In this document: piece after piece, positions 1 through 6,884 of the stretch | Position numbering within the stretch: position 1 is the first letter of the stretch | Layout of the letters: every line of letters begins with the position of its first letter | From: Bacillota bacterium | GTDB lineage: Bacteria > Bacillota > Clostridia > Christensenellales > Aristaeellaceae | Direction of reading: 5' to 3' | Length of the DNA: 12,056 nucleotides | Assembly (NCBI GenBank): GCA_023413135.1 | Contig: JAEZQK010000119.1 | Coordinates: 1 to 12,056 of the forward strand | Notes under the pieces: model-generated | Seen by the model: only the letters and a program-made list of their open reading frames with translations | What the model was told of the DNA's origin: nothing | Database searches by the model: none | Made by a program: the position numbers and the translations under genes

Positions 1-2
1 CC

Positions 3-113
3 GCCAGTGGCGGCAATAAGCCGGGCGGAGGAAGCTTGCGATACAAGCGATGCAAGCGGCAGCGCAGCAGCGCGCCGATTGAGCAAGCCGGGTACAAGAC
101 GACGCTTAAGTAG
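3..113 (+). CDS. Possible C-terminal tail of an upstream gene (partial)
   Basis: Frame 3 is open from the left edge to a TAG at 111-113. Its codons end mostly in G or C, as in the clear genes at 217-1188 and 4498-6822. The 36 residues are Gly- and then Arg/Lys-rich (SGGNKPGGG, RYKRCKRQR) and end in GYKTTLK. Such a basic tail could be the cytoplasmic end of a membrane protein, for example an ABC permease serving the binding protein downstream, but no family is recognisable. Frame 1 is also open, to a TAA at 142-144, with poorer third-position bias. About 100 nt separate this end from the next gene. Function is unknown and coding status is uncertain. Confidence 0.3.
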   Translation, partial: ASGGNKPGGGSLRYKRCKRQRSSAPIEQAGYKTTLK

Positions 114-172
114 CGCGAAAAGATCCGTGGCAACGACGCGATAATGTTTGGAAGCAGTATAAGCCGGCAATC

Positions 173-187
173 ACGCGCAATGCGCGT
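173..187. promoter_or_regulatory. Perfect 7-bp inverted repeat in the leader of the binding-protein gene
   Basis: ACGCGCA, one A, then TGCGCGT: two perfect 7-bp arms 17 nt before the ribosome binding site at 204-210. A TATAAG at 158-163 could be a -10 element with a start near 170, which would put the palindrome at the transcript start, a common repressor position. No convincing -35 hexamer is visible. It may be an operator (a LacI-type regulator would suit a sugar-binding gene), a 5' stabilising hairpin, or chance. Confidence 0.35.
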
Positions 188-216
188 ATTGTAATATTGG
201 AATGGAGGGGTCTTAC

Positions 217-1188
217 ATGAAAAGGTTCCTGGCAGTCCTGTTGACTCTCGTGCTCCTGCTGTCCGTCACCGCTTCCTTTGCCGAAGCCCCGAAGGCCCGT
301 GTTGCATTCATCGTGAAGGGCTACAATGACACTTACTGCTACCTGGTAGGCGAGTTGTTCGAGAAGTACGCGAAGGAGACCTACGCAGACCTGTACACAG
401 TGGACATGTTCGACGGTGAAATGAGCAACGAAACCATCAACAACCTGATTGATACCTGCGTCGCCAATGCCTATGACGCAATCATCTTCGAGCAGAATGA
501 CCCTGACACCCCCGTTCCCAATGTCAAGGCAGCGGTTGCGGCCGGCGTCAAGGTGATTGTCACCGTCGGCTCCGTGAATGACGATGGAGAATCCTACTAC
601 CTGGATGCCAACCCCGTGCAGCAGGGCTCGCTGCTGAGCACCTACGCAATTGACCAGGGCATCGTCAAGGAAGGCACCAAGGTCGCGCTGCTGCGTGGCA
701 TCGACGGCACCTTCCATGCTGATGGCCGCCACGAGGGCTTTGTGACTGACCTTGAAGCCGCCAAAGCCGTCATCGTGGATGACCAGACCGCCAACTGGAG
801 CACCTCACAAGCCCTCCCTATCGTGGAAGCCTGGCTCATCTCCAATCCGGAAATCGAAGTGATTTTCGCCGCCAACGATGACATGGCCCTGGGTGCTATC
901 CAGGCCTTGAAAGCCGCCAACCGGCTGGATATCAAGGTCTTCTCTGTGGATGCCAACGAACTGGGCTGCCAGGCGCTCATTGACGGCCACCTCACCGCAA
1001 CCGTTGCCCAGGATACCTTCGGCTACGCACACGGCGCGGCCGACTACGCTGCCAAGCTTATCAAGGGCGAAACGGTGGAAAGCCAGCGCCTGCCCTCCAA
1101 GCTGGTGCTGCTTGAGGACGTGGAAGAGATTCTCCTGACCGTCCATGGCTACACCGAGGATCAGGTAAAGGCCCTGACGAACAAGTAA
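217..1188 (+). CDS. Sugar-type ABC transporter substrate-binding protein (periplasmic-binding-protein family 4, RbsB-like)
   Basis: This 323-residue secreted solute receptor would present a sugar or related polar ligand to an ABC importer. Residues 1-22 form a signal peptide: MKR, a Leu/Val-rich core to about 17, and a cleavage site after SFA. There is no lipobox Cys, so it is not an obvious lipoprotein. The mature part has the two-lobed Rossmann pattern. Lobe 1 has RVAFIVKGYND (28-38), NNLIDTCVANAYDAIIF (75-91) and GVKVIVTVGS (110-119). Lobe 2 has RGIDGTFHADGRHEGF (160-175), FAANDDMALGAIQAL (217-231), FSVDANELGC (242-251) and TVAQDTFGYA (262-271). By analogy with RbsB, R171, N220/D221, D245 and Q265 should line the ligand pocket. 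An in-frame ATG at 202 overlaps the GGAGGGG (204-210), which sits 6 nt before ATG 217, so 217 is chosen. A terminator follows directly. No ATPase or permease lies downstream; partners would have to be upstream of the window or elsewhere. The ligand cannot be read from sequence. Confidence 0.93.
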   Translation: MKRFLAVLLTLVLLLSVTASFAEAPKARVAFIVKGYNDTYCYLVGELFEKYAKETYADLYTVDMFDGEMSNETINNLIDTCVANAYDAIIFEQNDPDTPVPNVKAAVAAGVKVIVTVGSVNDDGESYYLDANPVQQGSLLSTYAIDQGIVKEGTKVALLRGIDGTFHADGRHEGFVTDLEAAKAVIVDDQTANWSTSQALPIVEAWLISNPEIEVIFAANDDMALGAIQALKAANRLDIKVFSVDANELGCQALIDGHLTATVAQDTFGYAHGAADYAAKLIKGETVESQRLPSKLVLLEDVEEILLTVHGYTEDQVKALTNK

Positions 1189-1205
1189 CAAGACATAGGC
1201 AGTCC

Positions 1206-1238
1206 GGGCACCCTGTTTAAGCAGGGTGCCCATTTTTT
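1206..1238 (+). terminator. Rho-independent terminator of the binding-protein gene
   Basis: A perfect 10-bp stem, GGGCACCCTG (1206-1215) with CAGGGTGCCC (1222-1231), encloses a 6-nt loop and is followed by A and six T (1233-1238). It lies 18 nt after the stop codon and closes the transcript as a single-gene end. Confidence 0.92.
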
Positions 1239-1286
1239 GTATCATACGGTATCAAGTGCACCCCTGGCATATGCACCAATAAGCGA

Positions 1287-1341
1287 TTTCACACAACTTG
1301 CCAGAGGTTTTCACACTCCTATCATACCACGGCGCTATATT
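1287..1341 (+). promoter_or_regulatory. Promoter region with four 11-bp direct repeats, candidate OmpR/PhoB-type operator
   Basis: Four consecutive 11-mers begin at 1287, 1298, 1309 and 1320: TTTCACACAAC, TTGCCAGAGGT, TTTCACACTCC and TATCATACCAC. Copies 1 and 3 share TTTCACAC exactly, 22 bp apart. All four have T at position 1 and C at position 4. An 11-bp direct-repeat period is the usual binding pattern of OmpR/PhoB winged-helix regulators, and one is encoded about 1 kb downstream. Two promoter readings are possible. TTGCCA (1298-1303), 16 bp, TATCAT (1320-1325) would place the repeats over the promoter. TATATT (1336-1341) as -10, with the repeats replacing a -35, would resemble PhoB-activated promoters. 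Confidence 0.5.
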
Positions 1342-1390
1342 TAGCCTATCCACAGAATGAGTGGAAAAAAACAGATAGGAGATGAAAACT

Positions 1391-2215
1391 TTGAAGAAGG
1401 ATTACGTAAACCGGGGAACAAAAAGGCGAGTTGCACTGATCGCCCTGGTGCTGGCAGTATCAATTCCGTTCGTAGTTTTGGCGGAAACTACGGGTCAGAC
1501 AACGGCCACATCGGCAATGCCTTTAACGAGCATGGCAGCTCGCGGGCGGATGAACAACCGTAGCGGCAACGGCTACGGCATGGGCAGCTACGGTATGGGA
1601 AATAACTTCATGGGCAGTTGTGCCTTCGGCTATTTTGGGGTGGATACCACTTCACTCACCGACGAACAGAAAAACGCTTATGACAGCGCTGTAGCATTGT
1701 ATGAACAGGTAGAGGATGCCGTGCTTTCAGATCTTGTAACTGCCAATGTTCTGGCCCAGGCTGACGTGGATGCTTATCATGCGCAGCGCACTGCGCAGAA
1801 ATCTCTTGCCGGGCTTGATCAAACCGGCTGGACCGCCAGCCAATACAAGGCGTTTTATGAGGCGAATGTGAAGACCGGCGATGATCGCAAAGCTGCCATG
1901 CAGGCACTCACTGATGCAGGCCAGCTCACCCAGGCCCAGGCGGATGCGTTAAGCGCACAGGGGCAGAGTGATCTGTGGACGAAGATCGCCCGGAATGCGA
2001 ACACAAACTCTGCTATCCAGACGGCTATTGCCATACTTGGACAGGCACGCAAAACGCTGAACAACTCCCTGCGCAGTGCCGGTATCGCATTTAGGGGCAA
2101 TGGCGTCATGAATGGCGGGTTCGGTATGGGAATGATGGGCAATGGCCAGTGCCTGAACGGTTATCAAAATGACAATATCAAACACATGAAGGGCAGAATG
2201 GGCAATAGAAACTGA
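1391..2215 (+). CDS. Secreted Met/Gly-rich helical protein with LTxxQ-like motifs (Spy/CpxP or DUF2680-like)
   Basis: The product has 274 residues when started at TTG 1391. AGGAG (1377-1381) abuts the in-frame ATG at 1382 with no spacer but sits 9 nt before the TTG, which favours TTG. RGTKRR (8-13) and a hydrophobic core to about 30 form a signal peptide with cleavage near VLA/ET. A Gly/Met/Asn-rich segment follows (about 43-77, with GYGMGSYGMG). Next is an Ala/Gln/Asp-rich helical core with SLTDEQKNAY (88-97), LAQADVDAY (121-129), WTASQYKAF (147-155) and LTQAQADAL (179-187). A second Met/Gly-rich tail runs from about 238 (FGMGMMGNG, 244-252). LTxxQ pairs are typical of Spy/CpxP-type periplasmic proteins, and the LTxxQ plus 'G-x-LTxxQAdal' pattern also resembles Firmicute DUF2680 proteins. 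The Met-rich ends could bind soft metals such as Cu(I); that is inference. The gene has its own terminator and sits 131 nt before a two-component system that may control it. Cys residues are few (77 and 254). Confidence 0.85.
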   Translation: MKKDYVNRGTKRRVALIALVLAVSIPFVVLAETTGQTTATSAMPLTSMAARGRMNNRSGNGYGMGSYGMGNNFMGSCAFGYFGVDTTSLTDEQKNAYDSAVALYEQVEDAVLSDLVTANVLAQADVDAYHAQRTAQKSLAGLDQTGWTASQYKAFYEANVKTGDDRKAAMQALTDAGQLTQAQADALSAQGQSDLWTKIARNANTNSAIQTAIAILGQARKTLNNSLRSAGIAFRGNGVMNGGFGMGMMGNGQCLNGYQNDNIKHMKGRMGNRN

Positions 2216-2239
2216 GCATCAAAACTATTCTGCGGGCGA

Positions 2240-2270
2240 AGGGCGGGGCATACCCGCCCTGCCTTTGTTG
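2240..2270 (+). terminator. Probable terminator after the Met-rich protein gene
   Basis: AGGGCGGG (2240-2247) pairs with CCCGCCCT (2253-2260) over a 5-nt loop, starting 24 nt after the stop. The following tract, GCCTTTGTTG, is only moderately T-rich, so termination may be partial. It separates this gene from the promoter of the two-component operon. Confidence 0.6.
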
Positions 2271-2280
2271 CTTGGCTTCA

Positions 2281-2309
2281 TTGTCGCAAATTTCAGCCTG
2301 TGCTATAAT
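2281..2309 (+). promoter_or_regulatory. Sigma-A-type promoter of the two-component operon
   Basis: TTGTCG (2281-2286), a 17-bp spacer, then a perfect TATAAT (2304-2309) preceded by TGC, giving an extended -10 (TGnTATAAT). Transcription would start near 2316, giving a leader of about 30 nt with GGGAGG (2333-2338) 8 nt before the ATG at 2347. Confidence 0.85.
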
Positions 2310-2346
2310 ATTCCTATTACTCCTCATGCCATGGGAGGCATAATAC

Positions 2347-3030
2347 ATGAAAGTTTTGATCGTGGACGATGAGGCCGGAATCCGTGAAGTCATACGCGAA
2401 TATGTGGAGTTTGAAGGCCTTGAGGCGGACGAGGCACGTGATGGCATGGAAGCGGTGGATTTGTGCCGTGCACATGACTATGATATCGTGATTATGGATG
2501 CGATGATGCCACGCCTGGACGGATTCTCGGCGTCCAAGCAAATTAGAAAAGTAAAAGATATCCCTGTCCTGATGTTAAGCGCGCGCGGTGAAGAGTATGA
2601 TAAGCTCTTCGGCTTCGAGATGGGGGTGGATGATTATGTAGTGAAACCCTTCTCTCCAAAGGAACTGATGGCGCGTGTGAACGTGATTGTAAAACGGCAT
2701 CGGGCAGCGGCAGGCAATACGAGAAGAGAAGAAAGTGCGGGCGTGATTGTGTTCGGGGGCCTGCATATTGATACGCTTGGTCACAGTGTGGCCGTGGATG
2801 GACAGAAAGCCGATCTGACGCCAAAGGAATACGAGCTTCTCACGTATTTCGTAAAGAACAAAGGGATTGCACTGACGCGCGAACAGATTCTCTGTGCAGT
2901 TTGGGGTTATGATTACTATGGCGATGACCGCACCGTGGATGCGCAGGTAAAGCTGCTGCGCAGCAACCTGGGTCCATATCGCGATTATATTATCACGCTC
3001 CGAGGGGTGGGATACAAGTTTGAAGTTTGA
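2347..3030 (+). CDS. OmpR/PhoB-family two-component response regulator
   Basis: This is a 227-residue cytoplasmic transcription regulator, the usual length for the family. The receiver domain (1-115) has the acidic pair D7/D8, phospho-acceptor D51 in IVIMDAMMPRLDG, S78 in LMLSAR, Y97 as the switch aromatic and K100 in VVKPF. The C-terminal winged-helix DNA-binding domain (about 133-227) shows LTPKEYELLTYFVKNKG, the ALTREQIL turn, VWGYDYYGDDRTVDAQVKLL in the recognition-helix region and a terminal LRGVGYKFEV. It should be phosphorylated by the kinase encoded next, which overlaps it by 11 nt and implies coupled translation. The tandem 11-bp repeats at 1287-1330 are the best candidate target in view. 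No similar array is visible at its own promoter, so autoregulation is not evident. Confidence 0.97.
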   Translation: MKVLIVDDEAGIREVIREYVEFEGLEADEARDGMEAVDLCRAHDYDIVIMDAMMPRLDGFSASKQIRKVKDIPVLMLSARGEEYDKLFGFEMGVDDYVVKPFSPKELMARVNVIVKRHRAAAGNTRREESAGVIVFGGLHIDTLGHSVAVDGQKADLTPKEYELLTYFVKNKGIALTREQILCAVWGYDYYGDDRTVDAQVKLLRSNLGPYRDYIITLRGVGYKFEV

Positions 3031-4444
3031 CAGGCATTCGATCGGCGTCAAACTATTTTTTTACTTCATGCTGCTTTCGGCAACGATCCTGTGCCTTCTA
3101 TGGCTGATGCAGACTGTGTTCCTGCAAAGCTTATATGAAGGCATGATGACCCGTGAACTGGAGAAGGTGGCAGTCAAATTGGCATCGGAGCATCAGGATT
3201 CCGATTTTGAGGATAAACTCGATCGGGCGGCATACAACAATAACATCCTGGTATATGTGATAGATAAGAATGGCGGTGTCATCTACTCGACCGATGAACA
3301 TATGAGCGCGCGGAAAATGGGTGGCATAGGCAGGCGCATGGGTATGGCCGGTATGATGCGGGAACTGCCTTCCGACTATTTCGAATTCATCTCCAGGCTG
3401 CAAAAAAGTGCGGACGGACGCGTGAGTTATTCATTGGAATCAGGCTTCTCCGGTACAAAGACGCTGGTTCTTGGCGTTATGTTGGACGATGAGGTACTGT
3501 ACATCTCCACACCGCTGGACCCGTTAAGCGTAACTATTGAGATCCTACGGCGCCAACTTCTTTATGTCAGTATCGTTGCGCTCATCTTGGGCCTGGTGAT
3601 CGCATTTTTCATCGCACGAAAGTTTACACGCCCTGTTGCAGCCATCACGATGGAAGCAGGCGAGTTAGCTCAAGGCCGGTTTCCTGAATCCTTCGACAAG
3701 GGCTTCTGCACCGAGCTTGATCATTTGTCAGACACCTTGACCTATGCCAGCCATGAACTTGGCAAGGTGGAAGGGCTGCGGCGCGAGCTGATTGCAAATA
3801 TATCTCACGATTTGAAGACGCCTCTTACGATGATCAAGGCATACACAGAGCTGATCCGGGACATCAGCGGCGATAACAAGGTGAAACGCGAAAAACATCT
3901 TGATGTCATCACAACCGAGACCGAACGGCTGTCAAAGCTTGTAAGTGATATCCTATCGTTAAGTGTTGTGCAATCTGGAAGCGCTTCACCGGTACTGGAA
4001 GAATTGAATGTGAGCGTGGCTGTTGAACGTGTTATCTCAAGATTTGAGCCGTTGTTTTCAAACGAAGGGTATGCGTTTCACACCGACATTGACCCGAACC
4101 AAATGGCCCATGCCGACAGCCTACGGATTGATCAGGTATTGTACAATCTAATCGGCAATGCGATGAACTACATTGGCGATGACAAGACAATTCATGTGCG
4201 TGTGAAGGGGTTGAAGGATACAGTTCGCGTTGAGGTAAGCGATCATGGCGAGGGTATTGCGGAAGAAGATCTGCCGCTGATCTGGGAACGCTATTATAAG
4301 GCCAAGGATCACAAACGCGACAAGGCAGGTACGGGTTTGGGGCTCTCCATTGTAAAGGGCATTCTTGAAATGCACAAAGTAAAATATGGGGTTGATAGCC
4401 GCCTTCATGAAGGAAGTACGTTCTGGTTTGAATTGTTGCGCTGA
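3020..4444 (+). CDS. Membrane sensor histidine kinase, HAMP/HisKA type, with a Met-rich extracytoplasmic loop
   Basis: The kinase has 474 residues and starts at TTG 3020 inside the regulator gene, with a G-rich ribosome site (GAGGGGTGGG, 3002-3010) 9 nt upstream. TM1 spans about 11-31. The extracytoplasmic sensor (about 35-172) contains VYVIDKNGGVIYS (78-90), a PAS/Cache-like beta pattern. It is followed by a Met-rich stretch with M95, M100, M107, M109, M112 and M113. TM2 spans about 179-199 and is followed by a HAMP linker (200-250). The H-box is NISHDLKTPLTMIKAY with phospho-acceptor H263. The ATPase domain has an N-box with N376 and N380 (LYNLIGNAMNY), G1 DHGEGI (408-413) and G2 GTGLGLSIVKG (437-447). 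All catalytic elements are intact. It should autophosphorylate on H263 and pass phosphate to D51 of the overlapping regulator. The signal is unknown; the Met cluster and the Met-rich secreted protein nearby hint at a metal or envelope cue. No clear terminator is visible in the 53 nt before the convergent gene. Confidence 0.96.
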   Translation: MKFDRHSIGVKLFFYFMLLSATILCLLWLMQTVFLQSLYEGMMTRELEKVAVKLASEHQDSDFEDKLDRAAYNNNILVYVIDKNGGVIYSTDEHMSARKMGGIGRRMGMAGMMRELPSDYFEFISRLQKSADGRVSYSLESGFSGTKTLVLGVMLDDEVLYISTPLDPLSVTIEILRRQLLYVSIVALILGLVIAFFIARKFTRPVAAITMEAGELAQGRFPESFDKGFCTELDHLSDTLTYASHELGKVEGLRRELIANISHDLKTPLTMIKAYTELIRDISGDNKVKREKHLDVITTETERLSKLVSDILSLSVVQSGSASPVLEELNVSVAVERVISRFEPLFSNEGYAFHTDIDPNQMAHADSLRIDQVLYNLIGNAMNYIGDDKTIHVRVKGLKDTVRVEVSDHGEGIAEEDLPLIWERYYKAKDHKRDKAGTGLGLSIVKGILEMHKVKYGVDSRLHEGSTFWFELLR

Positions 4445-4497
4445 ATCTGTGTCAAAATGCCCATTGAGATAAGTAAATACATTGTTCTTCAATAGTA

Positions 4498-6822
4498 TTA
4501 CCACCGGTTCCTTGCATGTTCGAAGAAGCCGTACATGTCCTTGACTTCAATCACTTGCCCGTCATCCAAGATGAGCGTGCCGGAGTATTTGCCAAAGACC
4601 TGGTCACAATGGTTATCTATCCAAAGCACCTTGTTTTCCGTGATGCGGTTGTAGAGCGTTTCAAAGGTAAGTGTCAGGCGGCCATCGTTGGATGTAAAGC
4701 GCCACGCTTTTAAGTCCGGATCAAACTGGTCCAAGAAAACGCCATGAAGCTTGTGCCCTTTGCCATCGTAGAAAATCATGTTTTCGGTGGCGGCCAACGT
4801 ATTGCCAAAGCCCCAGCCAATGTTCAAACCAATGCCATGCTCACCCATGAACTGGCCCGCACTGCCCCAGTACCATTCATGGCGAAGGGGCCATACGCCA
4901 CGGCCCCAGTCCAAAAGGCCATAGGAAGTGGGAGTGGAAAAATCGACGTTGTGGCTGCCAAAGCGCGCACGCCCTTTGGATGACAAGGCAGTGAGCTTGT
5001 AATTGTAATAGAATTCGTTGGTCTCATAGAACGGCGTGGAGATGACCATTGCATCCTGACCAGTGGGAAAGCCGGAAAGCATGATATCCACTTCGAAGTC
5101 ATACTTTGTGCTCAGCGATCTGGCGGTGAGGCGGCGGCTGCTTCCTTCATGCCGGAAGGCCATCTCAAAATCCTTGCAATGGTACGCAAGATCACCCCTT
5201 TCCGGGGAGACGGGCATCTTCAAAGTGTTCATGGGCAGGATGAGCAGCTGCTCCGCCACGGACTTATGCGCTCCATCCAGCCGGAAAAGCATCAAAGACA
5301 CTGAACCTACGTAGCTTACGTGCCCAATGGTCATCTGCAAGACATATTCCTCGTTTTGTACTTGGTAAAAGTCCCATTCCTTGAGTCTCAGCTTGGTTTT
5401 CACTTGCTTACGGTTAAAGGTGGCGCTGTGGCCATCCGTGGCATAGCCGCGCACTTTAAGCGTGCCATCCCGGTATAAGATGGGCTCATTGCAGGATATG
5501 CGCTGCTGGGGAAGGATGCCTTCAGGGATGGGCGGAACGATACGGCCTTTAGCATACCGCTTGGCGGCAAAGAACAGCGGGATCAGCGCAGTCAAAGCCA
5601 CGAAGCCCGCAAAGAAGAACAAGCGGGCTGTGGGAGCGCGGCCCATTTGAGTGCCGTAGTCATATTGGATCGCGGTGTCGATCCCAAAGCGCGAAATGAG
5701 CACCGAGCCAATCCAGGGACCGATAACCATGGGCAAGAGCACAGAGGCGATGATGCGCATACCCTCAAATTGGCCTCGCTTATCGGCTGGGTAGAGATTC
5801 TTCATCCAGGCGGTCATACACTGCATGACGGTGATGTATCCGATCCCCACCAGGAGAATTCCCAAAAGCTGCATGATCATGGCGGCTGCCTGCATCACCA
5901 TCAGGCCGCAGAAATTGGCGATGATTGCAAAGCAAAAGACCTGGGGAATCCGGCCGTGGTTGATGAAGCGCGAGAGCGAGAACGCGATAAGGACAGCGAT
6001 GAGCAACGGCACGGCCACGAGGACGCCAGCCATGCTCAATGAAAAGCCCAGCGTATATTGGAAATAGATCATCATATACGGAAAGTAAACGTTAAAGCTG
6101 ATAAAGAACAACGAAATCGCCGCGATGACCAGCGTAAGCTCCCGGTTTTGAAACAGTACACGGAAACGGAAGAAGGAGAGCAGTTGGTGCAGAGCGCCTT
6201 TGGGATCGGCGTTGGGCTTCGCTTCCCCACTCTCCCGGATGGCAAAGAGGCTATAGACGCCGATGAGGGAGACTAGTGTTCCGAAAACGATGAAGAAGAC
6301 AAAATAGTCAAAGATTTCAATCAATGCCGCGCACCCGATGGTTCCCACCACTGTGGCAATGACCGGCTGAGCAGCGAGCACCGCGCCAAGCTGGCCGCGG
6401 TTTTCCTCGTTGGAAATGTCCGTGGTCCAGGTGGAAAAGCCGCTGTCGTTGCCCATGGAGCCAAAGAAGCTCATGATGGCATCCGTTGCGACGACAGCGA
6501 CTGCCGCAATGATCAGCGGGCTTTTGGGCACGAACTGGGTAGCGCCAAAGGCGATGGTCAAGATACCCCACAAAACATATCCCCAGGTGATGAAGGGCTT
6601 GCGGCGGCCCATGCGGTCACTGAGCGTACCCATCCAAAACGTAGAAATGGTGGTAATGAGCGCACTGAAACCAACCATCCACGCCACGATTTCGGGGCGT
6701 GGTGCGATCTTGCTGTACACAAAGGTGTTGAAGAGCTGGTTTTCCACATTCCAACAGAGCTGACCTGCCAAACCAATGATCCAAATATTGGTCCAGTTTC
6801 TACGGCTGATGGCATTCTTCAT
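4498..6822 (-). CDS. MFS transporter fused to a C-terminal DUF2804 domain
   Basis: The single 774-residue frame joins two units. Residues 1-425 are an MFS permease with about 12 TM segments (roughly 13-35, 46-66, 79-97, 103-121, 146-168, 172-194, 229-252, 262-284, 294-314, 316-338, 355-378, 400-420). It carries motif A, GTLSDRMGRRK (65-75), and NRGQ (141-144) after TM4. Such carriers move sugars or small glycosides with H+ or Na+. Residues about 437-774 match DUF2804, a domain of unknown function, through LRLKEWDFYQV (478-488), YGLLDWGRGVWP (634-645), EWYWGSA (649-655), NIGWGFGNTLAATENM (667-682) and IFYDGKGHKL (683-692). Twelve TMs place both termini, and so the DUF2804 part, in the cytoplasm. 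DUF2804 normally forms its own protein of similar size, so this is a fusion rather than a sequencing error: there is no frame break. A G-rich ribosome site (complement of 6831-6837) precedes the ATG. It is divergent from a GH2 gene, suggesting glycan uptake. Substrate and the role of DUF2804 are unknown. Confidence 0.93.
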   Translation of the reverse strand: MKNAISRRNWTNIWIIGLAGQLCWNVENQLFNTFVYSKIAPRPEIVAWMVGFSALITTISTFWMGTLSDRMGRRKPFITWGYVLWGILTIAFGATQFVPKSPLIIAAVAVVATDAIMSFFGSMGNDSGFSTWTTDISNEENRGQLGAVLAAQPVIATVVGTIGCAALIEIFDYFVFFIVFGTLVSLIGVYSLFAIRESGEAKPNADPKGALHQLLSFFRFRVLFQNRELTLVIAAISLFFISFNVYFPYMMIYFQYTLGFSLSMAGVLVAVPLLIAVLIAFSLSRFINHGRIPQVFCFAIIANFCGLMVMQAAAMIMQLLGILLVGIGYITVMQCMTAWMKNLYPADKRGQFEGMRIIASVLLPMVIGPWIGSVLISRFGIDTAIQYDYGTQMGRAPTARLFFFAGFVALTALIPLFFAAKRYAKGRIVPPIPEGILPQQRISCNEPILYRDGTLKVRGYATDGHSATFNRKQVKTKLRLKEWDFYQVQNEEYVLQMTIGHVSYVGSVSLMLFRLDGAHKSVAEQLLILPMNTLKMPVSPERGDLAYHCKDFEMAFRHEGSSRRLTARSLSTKYDFEVDIMLSGFPTGQDAMVISTPFYETNEFYYNYKLTALSSKGRARFGSHNVDFSTPTSYGLLDWGRGVWPLRHEWYWGSAGQFMGEHGIGLNIGWGFGNTLAATENMIFYDGKGHKLHGVFLDQFDPDLKAWRFTSNDGRLTLTFETLYNRITENKVLWIDNHCDQVFGKYSGTLILDDGQVIEVKDMYGFFEHARNRW

Positions 6823-6825
6823 CTA

Positions 6826-6854
6826 TTGCATCCCCCTGCAGGATCGTTTATGAT
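6826..6854 (+). promoter_or_regulatory. Candidate promoter of the GH2 gene
   Basis: TTGCAT (6826-6831), a 17-bp spacer, then TATGAT (6849-6854). The start would be near 6861, giving a leader of about 57 nt. The downstream direct repeat (6872-6901) would then lie in the early transcribed region. Confidence 0.5.
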
Positions 6855-6855
6855 A

Positions 6856-6884
6856 ACCATAACACTGCGTGGTACAGTTGTCAA
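6856..6884 (-). promoter_or_regulatory. Promoter of the MFS-DUF2804 gene
   Basis: On the minus strand a perfect TTGACA (6884-6879) is followed by a 17-bp spacer and TATGGT (6861-6856). The start would be near 6849, about 27 nt before the ATG. Its -10 abuts that of the divergent GH2 promoter, so RNA polymerases could exclude each other. Confidence 0.75.

Noticed and set aside
1357..1563. A 68-codon plus-strand frame overlapping the start of the Met-rich protein gene
   Set aside because: It lacks a ribosome site, has no recognisable features and is out of frame with the clearly better gene (signal peptide, AGGAG and long frame) at 1391-2215.
4445..4497. A shared terminator between the kinase gene and the convergent MFS-DUF2804 gene
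   Set aside because: Only a 5-bp ATTGA/TCAAT pairing with a large loop is present, with no GC-rich stem or T-run.
5647..6042. A 131-codon plus-strand frame inside the MFS-DUF2804 gene
   Set aside because: It is antisense to conserved transmembrane segments, His/Asp-rich in the way such shadows are, and shows no family motif.
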